From NCBI GenBank assembly GCA_036971715.1, contig JAVHJL010000002.1:1458501-1522500 (forward strand): 64,000 nt of DNA, read 5' to 3'. This DNA comes from Arthrobotrys musiformis. Taxonomy: Eukaryota; Ascomycota; Orbiliomycetes; Orbiliales; Orbiliaceae. The notes below the pieces were generated by a model. That model was not told where the DNA came from and searched no databases. It saw nothing but the letters and a program-made list of their open reading frames with translations. The position numbers and the translations under genes are program-made. Of the stretch, positions 48,476-63,424 are shown piece by piece. Every line of letters starts with the position of its first letter. Within the stretch, counting starts at the first letter, position 1.

Positions 48476-49415
48476 TTCCACCAGTGCGCCTTGGGTACCA
48501 CAGCCGGAGGTAACCTAAGGTCTTTGAATTTCGAAGAGGGAAAAGGAAAAGGGCAGCGAACGCAGCGAAGCCCCAAAAATGCTGAAGCCGGGTCGGAACT
48601 GGAGAATAGCGGACGACGGTCGATTTGCTTCTAAGATCCCTTCGTCTATAAAGTAGGTATATGCGTTGGAGAGTATATAACGGACTTCGGATGTCTATAG
48701 GAATATGGCCAGCGAGATCTCGAGCGTAGATTACATATAATAGGACCGGTCAAATTCTTATTGGCTTCCGGGGCAGTTGACCACGATGTCTTTCGAAGGA
48801 CCAGTTTTTCCAGCCGGGTTCCACTATTTTCCAATAAGAGGAGGCGGTATTGTGGAGTAGCCCGTCGTTCAAGAGCCAAAGAGATGTTGTGCGTTGAAAC
48901 TAGTACCAGACAGCCAGCCAAACGGTCTAGTCAAGCAGGGTCAAGTTATTCCGGAGTGAGCTTGGGCACTAAGATTCGAGTTTTTCTGGAAACAAGGAAG
49001 CTCGGACCCAGCAGGAACCTTTTCTTGGTCGGATTTTGATATACGACTAGTTGGAGATACGCAGTTGGTATAGCCGCGGACTGATATGACCCGAGGTCTA
49101 TAGGGTCCGACTGTGGAGTGTGCGCAGGGAAGGGAACCAGGTCGTCTTGAAACAAAGGCAAGGACTGTTACCAGTCTTTCACCCTTCGCCGATAACGTGG
49201 ACACCGCTGCAAGATTTAAAAGATGCTTCGAGGAAAATTCTTTTCGGATCCGAAGAAGTTTTTACCAGGAAATCAAGAAATCGTTAAGTTAATTGTTAAC
49301 GCCACCACGCAAGAATAAATAAGTTTGGCTGGGGAGATTTTTTTAGCGGGTTGGCAGGCGGCAGCTCAAACTCTGGTCAGCCAAATAGCGGGCCAGAGGC
49401 AGCTAAATAGTTAGG

Positions 49416-49448
49416 AAGAAGAATAAGAATAAGAATAAGAATAAGAAC
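49416..49448. repeat. Hexamer microsatellite (AATAAG)n
   Basis: About four perfect AATAAG units flanked by GAAGAA, 0.9 kb upstream of the vosA start. Confidence 0.9.
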
Positions 49449-50640
49449 AGCCGACTGACTCGGGTCTCGGGGTCGTATGCAATTCCCTCGAAACGGAACC
49501 GAGTCGTGAAGCCGGTGGCGCAATTTCCACAGGCGAACGGTGGTTTAGAAGGCTTGGGATTTTTCTTTCGATCCGAATTTCCTTTCCTTTGTTGAGGCAA
49601 AGGCCAGGAGATTAAGCAGGTTAAGAGTCTGAAAAGCGAATGGGACGGTAATACATATAATCCCGGCCGGACGGGTGCGGTGCTGCTAAGTGTCCCAAAC
49701 CAAAGGGAGTGCAAAACGCAGATTTACGCGGTGGAACCAAAAAGAAGTTACGCCGCGTGCTCTAGTGGCGTGCTGAAGCGGCTGCAAGTTGGGAGAAAAT
49801 GTGACGGCTGTGTTTTAAGACCTTTGGTGTAATGTTGATGATATTTGTGTGAACCTAGTAGAGCTATTCAATTGGTAGATTAGCTTCACATTCTGCGGTA
49901 TGAATGCCGATTGCTTGCTATTATTTCTCAGATGGTCCAGGTTCCGAGACGAGCCTTGCATTGGTTCCCGGGTCCCATATGAATTCCAATCATCGACAAG
50001 CCGGCCAGCAACCGGTGCGACCAAAGCACATGCGATACAAAGTTTAAACCGAGCACCCGCAGAAGCAGAACCAGAGATAATGAATAGGTAAATGAGTGAG
50101 TGAACGAAATGATGCACAAGGCCAAACTTGGTTATAACTAATTTATTTCCTAAAAGGAAAACCATACCATACGATGGCTTGTCAAAAGCAAGGCGCCGGT
50201 GCCGCGTACGTACTGCAAATCATAAAATCTCCTTTATGATCCTATCTGCAAATAGGTACGATTATTGTATCACAAGCGGCCGGAGTTTGCCTGAGCTGCT
50301 GCGCAGTTGCATCGCCTGGATTTCCGTTGCGCTATGGATGCGCTGGAGTTCTCCGACGAAAGCGAGACTGGCTGGCTGATACCCAATATTCGAAATTGGG
50401 GGAGGGAAAGGAATCGAAAAGAAAGGAACAAGGAAAAAAGAAGAAGAAGGAAATCAAGTATGATTTTGTAGATAGTGTATATGTATGTATAGTATACTTA
50501 TTGATATCCTTGGCCTTGTGGGACTGACTCAAAGGTGGGTAGGGTATGATCGATCACAAGGGGGAAAAAAAGGAGGGAAATGCACTTACTTCTAAGCCGA
50601 TGTAGAATTCGTCTTTGCGATAAGTTGACTTGAGCGTCGG

Positions 50641-50660
50641 TTTTTTTTTTTTTTTTTTTT
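50641..50660. repeat. T homopolymer, 20 nt
   Basis: Uninterrupted run of T followed by A and more T. Confidence 0.95.
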
Positions 50661-51320
50661 ATTTTTGGTTGGCTTGGTTGTAAATAAAGTCGAAGTTGAA
50701 GTAAATGTCCTTATAATATATCACAGATACCAAAAGGGCTTCGATATGAGAGAGTGTGGTGAGAGGTTCTATCAACACACACCCAAGCTTGCAAGACAGG
50801 GCCAAGTTTAAAAAAGGTCCTGGACGGGTAGGTACTTGGAGTTATATATGAAGTGGGATGTGGAAGGGTTGCTTCTGAGTGCTCCGCAGAAAGACCGGGC
50901 CCGCTTGTTGGCAAGACTAGTACAGTATAGCAGCCTGTGATTATATATATATAAAAGGGAAAACGGGGAAGAGACAAGACTCGGGGGGCGGGACGCTACA
51001 AAATATATGCGAGATCGCCCAAAAGGTATTTGAAGGAGGGGGATGTCAGGACAGTTATAGCTGAGACCAGTTCACTGCGTCCTGGGGAAAAGGCTAAAAT
51101 AAAAATATCGAAATAAAAGTTGAGATCAGGTCCGCCGTAAAGCGAGGCCATGTACCTTCAGGATGAATTGGAGGGAGCCTGGGTTCCGGTTTGAAATGCT
51201 GGGGAACCGAGTGTTAATATGTGTTAGGAAGACTGCTGCTACTAGTAACAATAAGCTCCGACAGGAAGAGCAGGAACGAGGTTGACCAAAGCAAAGGCAA
51301 TCGGTTCGGTTTCATTGGCA

Positions 51321-51336
51321 TCAGTCAGTCAGTCAG
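51321..51336. repeat. Tetramer repeat TCAG, four copies
   Basis: Four perfect TCAG units. Confidence 0.9.
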
Positions 51337-54322
51337 AAGTACCTGCTTGGGTACATACTTAAGTAAGTCCGCACTTATTACAACTTGGGTTCTTCTGATC
51401 CAAAGTAACTAAGGAAGCAGTAGCCGGAAAGGTGGGCCATGGCAGATAAACCGTGGTGTGCAAACGAAGTTACCCTCGCAGAAAAAACATACTACGGTCC
51501 TTCCTGGCCTCTTCAAAGTATATGAGTACTTTTTGTTTTTTGCTTCGCGATAATTCGCTTCATTATAGTCTGATTTCCCTCGATCCCAGGGATTTTGCTT
51601 TTGCGCACCGCAGTCAACCAGAAAACATGACAACCTCTCTTGTTGGAATGGGGGTGTGGATGCAACGGATGCCCTCTTGCTCTTGTTATTCCACTATCTG
51701 TGGTACCGACCCGAACCGGCTTCCCATGGAAGGCAGGTAAAGAGGGTCGCGCTTGACCTTGGTCCACGCAGAACGCAGTGCCACCACGCTGGTGTTCAAT
51801 TGGAATTGTTGCTGAATACCGTCAGCGGAATCAAGAATTAGACGATACTAGGCAGCTTCTAACCATACTGATACGGTATTTGTCCACCTGTGGATCGTTG
51901 GGAAAACTAGCGAATCAGCTCCCATCTGACCAAGGATCCTCTAGACAGAGACATCTATCGGCTTAGGACTATCTGGAAGGTCAGTCCTCAGAGTCCGGAT
52001 GATAATATTCAACGAGATCGGTGGACTCCAGGCTGATCTACTTTTTACAATGAACCTTGTCAAACTGGAGGGAAGGGAACTAGCATTTGGCTTGGCTCTT
52101 GGGAAAGAAGCCGTTCCTTTTTCCCGCAGCTGGGCCTTCCCCCTCAGAGCACGGGTGCACTGTCGAGGGGTAAGCCGATTGACAAAAGACGAGCGAATGA
52201 CAAAAGAAGCTGTTCCAGATGCAATCCGAGAAGGGAGGAAAAAGGAAATGGTCAATGTTCGGGGCCATCCTTGCACGACATCGCCATTGTCTCCCAGGGA
52301 GGAAGGAACCTTCATGCAGGCTCCACAAGAAGGGCACGACCCACAAGCATCACCCCAGGACTCCTGGTTGTACGCTTACCAGGCTGCAAGCTGGTCTCTG
52401 CTGTCGACAGGAGTGGAGAGTGGCAGCTACTGACATTCAAGAATAACTTTCTTTTTTATGGTGCTGGAGCGGAGAATACCAGGGGCTAAACTAAGTACTC
52501 TGTGGTGCGCACTAGTCAAGATTGCGACGTCTTCGACTCTCTCCACAGTTCTAAGTTTGAAAGAGGGTGTCATGGCTTGAGGTCCGATTCGGTTGGTATA
52601 TCGTCACCAAGCTTTTGCCTTCGTCTCAATTATATTATGCTAGGTACCTACGTAGGACAGCTATGTCTATTAAATAAGTACATACATGTTACAATTTGGT
52701 TGACGATGGCAGGCGATAGACAACCGTATACATCTTTACGGCGTGGCTTCGGTCAGAAAATCCCCCCCACTGCAACCCTTAAACATTGTATTTAAGGAAC
52801 CGAGCATACCATTTTCATCGGAGCATTATGCACGCTATCCAGCTGATAGGGACATCGCCGCTTGACTTTTGGCAGCATTATTTTCTTTTATTGCATCTTT
52901 CATTTCCCACCACGCCCTGGAATTAAGAAGTAGTTTTTCTTGGTTTATGTTTCATTAACTCCTACGGGTCATCTACCTTGGACGCCGGCGGCACTCGACT
53001 GGCGCCTCTATTTCATAATTGCCCATATGCAGGGAACAAGGATGTGGAAGTTCTTTGCGCAATTGTCTCGTCGACCTCAACTAATTACCCCAACTGGTCG
53101 CTGGGTAGATACCCATCTTTTGGGCTGTCAAGTTTCGTGCGAAACAAACGAAGTCTTATTTTAGCAGCCGGGGTCATGTAGATGTTCGAGCACAAGACTT
53201 TTTTTTTTTTTGCCAGCTCCCGCATTTTGATAATAAGTTAATCCAACGGTAGCTTGAGCGGAAGCGGCAAGAATTAAAACACTTCAAGACAAAAAGGCTG
53301 CAGCTCGCCCCGCCCACACACAACCGATGAGGTAAGTAGCGGTCATCTTGACTAGATATCGCCAGGTTCCGTTGGCGTTCACACAGATCGTAATTACCTG
53401 GTCGCCGCATGAGATGTGGTCAACTTTTTTCGGATTGATTAAAGGTTGGAAAACACTAAGCGATTTGTCAACTTTGCGAAATGCTGTAATGATCAAAACG
53501 AAACATCGATGCCCACGTCCAGCTAATCGGACACGACTCACAGTGAAACTTAGACAGCATCTCTATCGGGATCTGGCATTTCGGGTTCGAAAATAGAGGT
53601 GTTTTATACCCAGCAGGTAATTAATATATAGACCCTTCTAACTTTAAAATTTAAAAAAGTATTCAATATGGCACAGAGGCAACCGTCCAGATCTATGATA
53701 CACCTTAAAAGCACGGAAATATGAGTTGCCATATGAAGTTACTATTAATACAAAACATGAGGCAGAGGTACTTGTCCCGACAAACCTCTAAGATTACCAT
53801 CGGATCCAAAAACCTCAGTAGTTCAATTCAAACGTTTAAACTGGACTTGGCTAGCACCCGTGGGAAATCCTGCCTAGAGGCCGCCCCGAGGTTCTCTCTT
53901 TCCTTTCCTAATTGAAAACACTCCATGGGACCCAGTTTTCTTTCGACCTCACTACATATCCGTGGCGGGCACGATCGGCTCGGTATCTGCTGGCTTAAGT
54001 TGGATATTCTGTCACCGCTGCGACCAGCCTTTCGGCTTCAATGGAACAGTTTAAAAAATCCAGGCAATCTAGCTTCGGATGGCGAAACGTGGCGTACAAA
54101 TGCGAAACAAAGCTCTACCTCTGCAACATGCATAGGAGTGGGGAACTTAGCAAAAAGGGCGTATATCTCCACCGCTATATTTGTCCATACGTACGCATTC
54201 CTCGAGCTTCAAACGAATAAAACCGGCTTTGCATGTGGAGGCTAAACGAGACACCAGGTTGCACGAGTTCTGAATGTCTAGACCTCATAGCGGTAACACA
54301 GTATTATATTATTAGGTCTCCA

Positions 54323-54346
54323 TACGCAGCTGTACGCAGCTGTACG
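54323..54346. repeat. Tandem decamer TACGCAGCTG
   Basis: Two perfect copies of a 10-mer plus a partial third (TACG). The unit contains CAGCTG, a 6-bp palindrome. Confidence 0.85.
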
Positions 54347-57056
54347 TGTGCCTGTACCTGAATCAGTGTCTGCAATGACGCGGGCGGTGCTCCTCGATCC
54401 AGCTCGAGGCAGAAAATCTAAAACCCAACGCTACCAGACATCTATTTTGCGTTGCCTAGTATCTCCGGTTTTCTTCGAAATATTTTCTAACTTGAGAATG
54501 TCTTGTGGATTCCACTGCAGGCTGCAGGCTATGCCGATACCATCTATCAGCACGCCCCTCCACACTCTATCACAAGCCCTGCCTTTACATTAACATGTGT
54601 ATCTTACAAATTCCGAAAAACGGCACGACACCGCCAAGCGGCTTCCGTGGATCCAGGGATCATAGGTCTTAAGTTCCTATTCCCGACCCTGCCCAGGGTC
54701 TAGGGGCATGTGAATACATCTGGCAGGCAGCAATCAAAACTTTCGGATCATCTCTTACCCCAAAAATTTTTTAAAGCTACTTCCTTTGAATCGGTCTCTT
54801 GTATGCGAAACCGCTTGTCAGACCACTTAGCACTCGTTTCTACTTTAACTATATTCGCCTGTTCGAAATAGCCGAGTCTATCTTGGTCGAGAAAGTGGTT
54901 AGGGGAATCATAGGGTGTCACGGATGACTTTTCCAAACTCCCTGTTTGCATGATGATCTATAGAGGTATGATACAATCAATCGCACCGACCCCATTGACA
55001 TTTTGCTAAAATGCAAAAAAATATATATACTAGAAGTAACAATAGTACACGCTGTAATTTTCCAGGGTCACACTTAACTTCTCAGAACATGGGTTGCTCT
55101 CTACATTTTTTTAATGCAATGACCCTATAGGATATCTCTGCCGCCAGTTTCCCACACCGAGATGTCTACCTACGCCTTGCTAATTGGCCTCGTAAATTCA
55201 AGAAGAAGTAAATATATATCAAAAATTAAATCGGATTGGACACCCGTAAAGTTTCTACCTTTCGAATATACCGTTGGAATTATCTGACTAACATTCTATT
55301 TTGTTTTATTTTATCGCTTCTTGAGGTCCTTCCCAGTAAGGACTTTCTGGCGATGTCTTAAACAAGATGCACACACACGTGGTGCCTGGTAAGAACCTGC
55401 TTCTGCAGCTGGAAGCGACAAGAGAAGTTACCAACTCCACTCGCCTTTTTGAAAGTTATTTGGCTTTGGGTCGCTATCAGTGGAACACACTTGAAGACGG
55501 CAGGTATGTACATGCACCCCACGGACAGCTGTCGCAACCATGCCCTGTCAGGTGCGCTGTAGATTCCAGTTTCTCCAGATGACCTGGTTGAACAAAGAAT
55601 GGCGCTGGCACTCATTCGCCTTTCGGGAATATGCTATTTACCCCAGGGCATGTCGAGTTGATCCGGAAAGTCAGTTCAATGGAACCTTCTCCGCTTCTAT
55701 GACAGCTGTTCTCCGAGGAGAGAAGCGCCAATTCAACTTCTATGCTAACTGAATCCTTGTTCGCGATTCTAGTCTGAGGTTGACGTTGGTCTGTGACCAG
55801 GCTCCTCGCGAGACATTCCATCTGGAATCTCGGGTCGTTATCAAGAAACAAATTTTCAGTCTAGAAACATATGGGACTTCTGCCTTACCCGAATTGTGTG
55901 TACATCGGTGGCAACGGGACGAGCGATTTTGTCGATGGTACGACGCTCTCCTCGAAGTCACTTTCCTGCTTCGAGAGGGGTTCCCTTGCTGTTAACGGAT
56001 GCAAGGTTGCAAACCTTTACCTACTGGTTCCCCGGAGATTGTCGACAAATATCGACCAGGCTTTCGAAGCAGACGGTTCCTTCGGGAAGGATCCAAAGAT
56101 TATCCTGACCTCAGCGGTGGCCACTTCTTTCCAGAACAGAAAACTCGCATAGTCCCTTCGGCATGGAAGACGGCACGGTTCACTGACCAAGCCTCTTAAC
56201 TCTCCGAGAACCTAGACCTTGAAGGGTTCCATGGGTTGTGGTCCGGATACAGCCTGTCAAAACCGTTCTTATGCGCAATTTGCAATATTTGCGAGTCTTT
56301 ATTCCAGTGCCTACTTCTTTTGAACCAATGAAGATTCGAAAAACTCCACACCAATTCGTTCTTTTGATGTCCCTCAACGGCGATGAGGTACATGCAGACA
56401 AATTGTGCCCTGCCAGAAAGAATTTGCCGCCCCGTATTTCCAAATTTCATGAGCCCAAGAAATGAAAATATGGTTGCTACTGGTAGATATTGGGGTGTAA
56501 CGTAACGGCTTGATGGTCCAGTCCAGCGCTAGTGGAACCTCGTATCGATACCGTATCAGTAATTTCATTTTTCTCGAATTTTCAGCAACCCATTAAAGCA
56601 CTAATTCTCAATGAGGATATAGTTTATCTCGGCCCTTCAGTTTCTATAATTTCAAAGATGGCCATTCTCGGACGAGCCACTATCCAAGAAAGCTTTTTAT
56701 GACGTGCGGTTCCATGTTGCAATTTCCAAATTTAAATCTCGAAACATTTATAAGTGAGAATAGACCCCAATCCCTTTGTCAAGATTATCCAGGGTTGATA
56801 GTGGAAACCTAGGCCCGATTACTTGAAGTTGTGTATACATGAAACATCTATAACCGGGAAGCGGGACTCAAGCCATATGCTCGAGCCACTCTCGTGTTGG
56901 CTGAGCTCCAAACACCAAAATAAACCAGCTGAGGAACTTGGGGTTTAGGAAGGGAAAAGCTGGTTTTCCGAGCCTTGAATGATACTCTATTTGACACTGG
57001 ATCCCATTTTTTACTCACTGGTCTATACCACAAGACCCGTTTTAAATTTCGGTTCA

Positions 57057-58030
57057 TTATAAAATTGACGCGAATTTTATGGCGAAACAAGGGTGATCGT
57101 CGTCTGCGACTATAGTATACAAAACCGTATTAAGATCTCGTCCTGGGATTTCGGGCAAGACGGGTTTAGCACTGGTGATCATATATGGCTCAGACGTTGA
57201 TATGTCGGCGAGACTTGCTCGGGTGCCTATGGGTAGTATTTTGCCAATTCTGAGTACGAGTTCGAATGAAGGCTGACGGGTCTGTGCAAACGTATCTAGC
57301 GACCCACTGATCCACAACTTTGCAAAGACAATATGGAGACTTAGTCCCGTATCTCGAGTCATAGTCCGGGCAAATGCGAGTTCATCCCTGAGAGGTTGAG
57401 AGAGAGAGAAACTATATCTTCGGGAAGGCTAACCGGTGGAAGCTATCGACGGCACTGGGGACAACTTATTGTGAGTTGTTTCTGAGAATAAGTGATTAAC
57501 TCCCCGGGCTTTCCCTGTTTCGCGATGCCATTCCGATAAATTAAATTAAATTAAATTGGCTCTTCTAGAGCTTCTGGAGGGTGCCCTAGGCGGCAACATG
57601 GGCGGGGTTGGAACTTAATATCCATTGACAGCTCATAGAATATGGACACTCGGACGTTATGCATGAGAATTGGCTCACATCCATGGAATAGAAACTCCCA
57701 CACTTCTTTGAAAAGCTTCGGACTGAGGTTCCTAAGGAAAGGGTTACGGTTCACTGGGGGCCGGATTGCTACTGGTCTGGTTCCGCTGGTATTATCAAAG
57801 GCGCCGACCGGTGATGCCATTGTAGCCATGGGAATGGTGCTCCACAATTGCAGAAACTTTCTATCGAGCTCTTCCATCACTGGGCTGCAGTCTTCGTAGA
57901 CTTGGCCGATGCAAACGACTGCACTACCCTCCGAGACTACCACGCGAGGAATAACCCGAGAGTTTAATCTCCTCCACTTTTTTTCGAGAAGCTTTCCAAA
58001 TAAAGGATCAATCTTTCTGTAACGAGGCTG
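57057..58030 (-). pseudogene. Two protein-like open frames, unrecognised (possible gene remnant)
   Basis: Frame A, 57551-58030: 159 codons open after a CTGCAG acceptor-like site, containing RKIDPLFGKLLEKKWRRL, RVVVSEGSAVVCIGQVYED and NPFLRNLSPKLFKEVWEFL. Frame B, 57057-57386: 109 codons open after a strong pyrimidine tract and CTCTCAG acceptor, containing DELAFARTMTRDTGLSLHI, QPSFELVLRIGKILPIG and DLNTVLYTIVADDDHPCF. Both read like real protein, on the same strand and in order, but I cannot join them: no donor in frame A has the phase frame B needs, and about 160 bp of stop-containing DNA lies between. Neither has an obvious initiator exon. I do not recognise a family. Either a poorly modelled gene or a decayed one. 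Confidence 0.3.
57538..57557. repeat. Pentamer repeat AAATT, four copies
   Basis: Four perfect AAATT units; they supply the stop that closes frame A of the unrecognised reading frames. Confidence 0.9.
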
Positions 58031-61000
58031 CTGCAGTGTTAATTCGCAACTTTAGGGTCCAAGCTCAACGTTATGTTATCAGACTATCACGGCTCGTCGC
58101 TACTAGCGTTTCAGCCATACATATGGATAAAAAGAGCCTCAGACGTCATGTCAGCAGATGCAGTCACGCTCCAATCAAAATACCTTTAGGTTTTCTAACA
58201 CGCAGAAACCCTGAGGGGGGTGCTTATAATTCAACGCTGCATTTCCCCAATTACATACACAGTCTTTCCACCACCCCGGTTAAAAGGACGGTGCGTGCTT
58301 CGTATCATTTTATTTTATATTTTACCAGCCGTGGATATATCTGCATTCATACCAAATTAGGTCGCTGCATGCAGAGTGGGGAAATAAACCACGAAAACAA
58401 TAGTCGTGAAGTTTCGTTCCACAGGTTCGTGATCTGATCTTTTTCCCTTTTCCTCTGAATTCCCACACCAGATACTTTAGTGTACAGAGTATATTTTCTT
58501 TTCCTTGTTTAAAACCGGTTATATAGCTTTTTCCCTTTTACATACATGTACTATGAAAAAGGAAAATGAGCTTTGCAACCCTTCCGTTTCCCCAGCCTGC
58601 AGCCGAAGATTTTTAAACAGGAACCAGGTTGCAAAACTTTGAGATTTGGTTTATGTGATCCTTATATCTGGCTAAATTCGATCGCTGCATCTCATTGGCC
58701 TTCCCGAGATTCCAGATTCCAAGCACCCCCCTCGTCCCTACCCTGTCCCCCTTACCAGCTTACTTAACACCGGATGCAAAGAGGCGTGATAAGTTATTAA
58801 AGATTCGATCATCGACCACTTGTTTTCCGCAAAATTCTCCACAGGTGGGTATAATGCACAAGGGGCCAAACAATAGTATTTCATCCTCGTATGTGAATTC
58901 GCGATGTAGCTAGTGTGAAAGCAGTTGTGTTTTCCCCCCCACCCCATAAATGCAAAGAGAATCACACACAAACACAAAAAGGTGATTTAATTTACAGAGA
59001 CGAAATTCATAGGCCCGTGCGGTGGGTATTCCCTTCTGGAAGACAGCTGTCATTCGTCGGTTTATAATGGCGGAACCTGGTCTGCGTCCAGATGCCGAGT
59101 CTTGGACCGTGCTAAATTGCAACGCAAACGAACGGGCCAAATGCAACACCTTGCACGCATAATATATGCGGTGTGGGCAGCAGATAGATTGCAGAGCTGA
59201 GGAGCGAGGTTCTAGAAAAAAAAAATATATATAAAAAAGTATCACATCAAATTGGACGAAACCCTTACGTACTTTGGGCACAGACATCTACGGATCCAAA
59301 GTTTAGAGCTTGGGCCACCTACCATGGAACTCAATGTATGGAGTACCCTGTTAAAGGCATTCGACATTGCATGAACCGCGAAAAATGTGGAAGTGGGCTT
59401 TTTTCCTCCCATCCAATTTAGCCGGCACGCGTACTAGCTTGTAAAACCTATCTGATGTGTAACACGACAACAACGGCGCATTATATTATATATTACCTTA
59501 GGACAAGAAAATATAGCCAGATTCAACCTATGTGTAATAAAACATACTGTCACCTGACTGTTTAAAACATCGAAATGGTTAGGCTCACAAGGCAGAAGTC
59601 TTTTTTTTGCTGTCAATTGTTTCTGCTTCGTAACGTAATGGTAACATCTTTTTTTTCCCTGGCTATATGGGACAGCGAGTTTTCCGGTCAAGGCAAAATG
59701 CAATGGCACAATGGCACAATCTGAATTACGGTATCATCATAAAACCCAAAACTAAGCTAAAGAAAGTTCAAATAGACCTTCGGCAAGATAGGCTCGGGTC
59801 ATGTTACCATAGTTCAAGCAAAGGGGCTAAATATCAATTGCACAATGCTAAGCCGGTAGTTCTCAAAACACAAAAAGGCGGGGATTCAACCGGTGCTTGA
59901 GTCTAGTTTACGAGACAAAAAGAAAAATTGAAACAAAAGCCCTCCTTATATGTTTCTTTAAGAACCCCATTTTTTTATTATGCTTGGAGAATTGCCGAGA
60001 GTAGAATCCAAGTGAGAAATATTTGGGGTGGGAGAAATGGTCGAGATATATTTTTCTTTAAACCTTTGAATTCAGACGACCGGCTGAATGGGCTTTTTAC
60101 CGAGATCCCACAAACTCGCTAGATTATGTTCCGGATTTTCCCAATGCAAGATGCGCAGGTGCGCCCACGTTTTTTTTTACCTTCCTCGTGCCTTTTGAAT
60201 TTAACCTCTAGGTCGTAGAAATATATCCTCAATGGGAAATCTCCCTTCGAACCATCTTTCGAAGGTTCCCCATTTTGCCTGTCGCAAATCTTCGGATCCG
60301 ATTCACGTACCACCCTGAGGTCCCGAATCCAGTAAAGCAAGGGCTCTGGGTAAATTGGATGAAATCCAAACACCGGAACCCCGCATCGAGGGACACAGAG
60401 GGAGAGCCTCGAACGAATTGGAGAATAAACGTATTCGGGTATCGGCATGGGTGTCCCTTCATGCTTCCTTCCCACGAGATTTTTTTTTTGAATTTAGCAA
60501 AAATAAGGATAAAAGAGAGCTCGAGCCCACTAAGATCCCTTGAAATTCCCCGACTCCACTTCCCGAATATATGTGAAAAAAACAGGAGGTACCTTCTACC
60601 GCAGACACTGTGCCAGTCTTGCAGCGTACCAGTTTCTCTATAGTGCAGGGGAGAAATTCCGGAAATCAGTAGGGTAAAAGGGAAGCATGGAGCGAACGAA
60701 GCTGCAGGAAAGTATCGTGGGCGTTAGCTCCTATAATTGGTAGCAATATTGATTAAAAAAATGGCCTGTGCGTGAAGATACATAGAGATATCAAACGTAT
60801 ACAAGGAAACCCCATCTTGTTTTCTTGTCACAGGGTTGGCTTCCGGTTGGCCGCTAGGCTGAGGGAAAGACACTCTCGTATCAGAAAACGGAGTTTGCAG
60901 CCTTTGCGACTGGCAGTTGTTCGGAATCTTTACAGCATTGACTGTGTGCTTTTCCGAAGCTTTCGTATAATCTACAAAGTGTCTCTGAATCAACATCGCG

Positions 61001-63424
61001 CTCCGGCTTTCCAATCCGCATCTCCAGATAGACAAAGACGGACGCCGGTACGGGAAACGCTGATTCCGGTCGACTAATCCAAGTGAGCAAACTTCGAAAG
61101 CGGAAGCGCTTACAACATATCATTTCACTTGATAGAACATTATACTATAGCTACTATATCTTATATCTCTTGCTGACAGGTCTATCATGTATGGATGATA
61201 CCATGCATGCATGGGAGTGGCGGTCATTATCAATAATTCCTTTGGATTGGAAAGGAATCAAAAACATGGAACAGCTGACGTATATCTCTCCCATGGAAAC
61301 AAGATAACAGAAACCAGTGGAATGAGACGGGAGCGAGACAGTCTCTTCCAAAAAATTTAAAATAAAGTCTACGCCTGCAGTGTATGTATCCAGGAAATCA
61401 TTGTGTCAGAATCGATCCTGTGACCTGCCAAAATAATTGAAAAATTGGATCTGGGGGTGTGTGAGTGTGTGAGTGGCGGCGGCAAGCCCGGCCCAGAGTT
61501 CTGCAGCCAATGGCTTTTCGATACCCCCCAAGCTCAGCAGCTTGCATTAGTGTGGGACGAGACACCCATGTTATCACAGCTATGCAGCTGCCATAGCTAA
61601 GGGCTAGACGCCTCCAGAAAGGTTAAAAGGCACCCCCAACGGTTGAGACCCCCTCGAAACTAATGTGTGTCTCGGAGGAAAATCCTGCAGGACGAGAACT
61701 GGAAAAATTCTCTGCACAGTCTCCTTAGTTTTGCGTGATTCGTATACCCTTCACCGGTCTTTCGCATATCGAACTAGCAAATTTTTTTCTTCTGTACGTG
61801 ATGGTGGGCCTACCGTCGCCACATAGAATTTATTCTATGACATTTAGTGTTTTATCATATACTGTTGATATCGCCGCTTCTGGTCTAGACGTCTCGGTTT
61901 TGCACTGTACATACAGGAGTGCTAATTTGCACTTATGTGTATTCAAGATTAAGATGTATCTATGTATCTGCAGTCACCCGTGGGTGTGCTAGTATTTCGA
62001 AGTCCGTGTGCTGAATTGTAATAGATTGGTAATTAATACTGATCGATTGATCATCTTTGCATAATCTTGGAACCAAGACTTTGAATCATTGCATTGGAGA
62101 GAGGTTCGCGGTCAGCATAGCAAGAGCGTAATATAATATCATATTCGGGGTGCAAAAAAAAAAGAGCAATCGACGATGCTACCAGACTGATAATGATTCT
62201 GCTGAACACCAATGAACCATTCCGCCAGTGATGACTATGAACAAACCCTTCCCAATGGCTACCAACCCGCTCGGTGTTGATATGGCTGGACTGGACTAGG
62301 CAAGCGACCCGATCGGGTACGAACCGATTGGTTCATATCGATCCTTTCCAAAAACGGCGAGGACAATACCACAAAAACAACGCCCAAGGACCCATGATAT
62401 CGCGGGCTTGGGCTTGTAGCAAAGTTCGATGCGCGATGGTCATATATGTCTCTACATTCTGGGCCACCTACCTACTTTGCTAGAACCTCTACTTAGCGCC
62501 CAGGCTCGAGGCTAGCTAGGTCATGATTGTTGGTACGGTATAAATGCGCATCATTTTGCGCCATAAATCGGTATAATGAATGTCCAATATGGAGTATAAT
62601 ACATAGTGAATTTATTCTACAACCCGAATTGTAATCACATTGATCACGAAGGACCTTAATGAGTATCCACCTACGTGTCTACAAATAATCTCCCATTCAT
62701 CGCCAAGTACCGAAATGTACCGAAGACATCGACTTCTCGAGTCCGGTGCATCCCTATCAACCATTCGAGAGCAGATTCGGTACCACCTTCATCCGACGGT
62801 CTAACGTGATATTATCTGCGTCTACAGCATAAATGACTCCACGCATGCATCACCCCGTAACCACCGTCCCAAAGAGCTATCAGACATGCCAATCTAAAGA
62901 CTAAACTACCGCACGAGGTATCACTTTGTGACGTCTAGGTACAAGACCGGCTGCATGGATATACATCCAAATTCGCAAATATGAAATGACTACATTACCC
63001 TACCTCTATCTAGTCGAATATCACGGGCCCACGATCAATCCCGGCACCTGAAAACCCTTCGCCGTATTATAATATAGTAAAGATATACCGAAATCGCTGA
63101 ATCTACACCCCACGCTTTCTAAAACTCTACATTCGTGCACAGGTATACATCAAGTCACACAGTTCTCTAGAATTATGATGACCCCCAGAATATCAAATGT
63201 ATAATCAAAGCTACATCTACCCATCTCAAGATCCCATGATCCCATAGTTTATAATCACACACGGACGTCTACTCCGCCCCAACCTAAAAAAAAAAACGAA
63301 CGTGAAAGAATTCGAAAGAAAATAAAAGAATATCCATCATGAATTGAGCTATAACTGCAATGTATTCAATATTCTGCATCCCATAAAGCCAAAAAAAAAA
63401 CTACAACCTCTTCATGAGAACCAC

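Noticed and set aside
51999..52433. 144-codon plus-strand frame with ATG
   Set aside because: Composition looks random, no motif, no splice context, no supporting neighbour.
55358..56470. Several overlapping frames of 60-90 codons on both strands
   Set aside because: None has consistent splice logic or recognisable motifs; treated as chance frames.
58036..58437. 133-codon plus-strand frame
   Set aside because: No ATG at its start, irregular composition, no recognisable domain.
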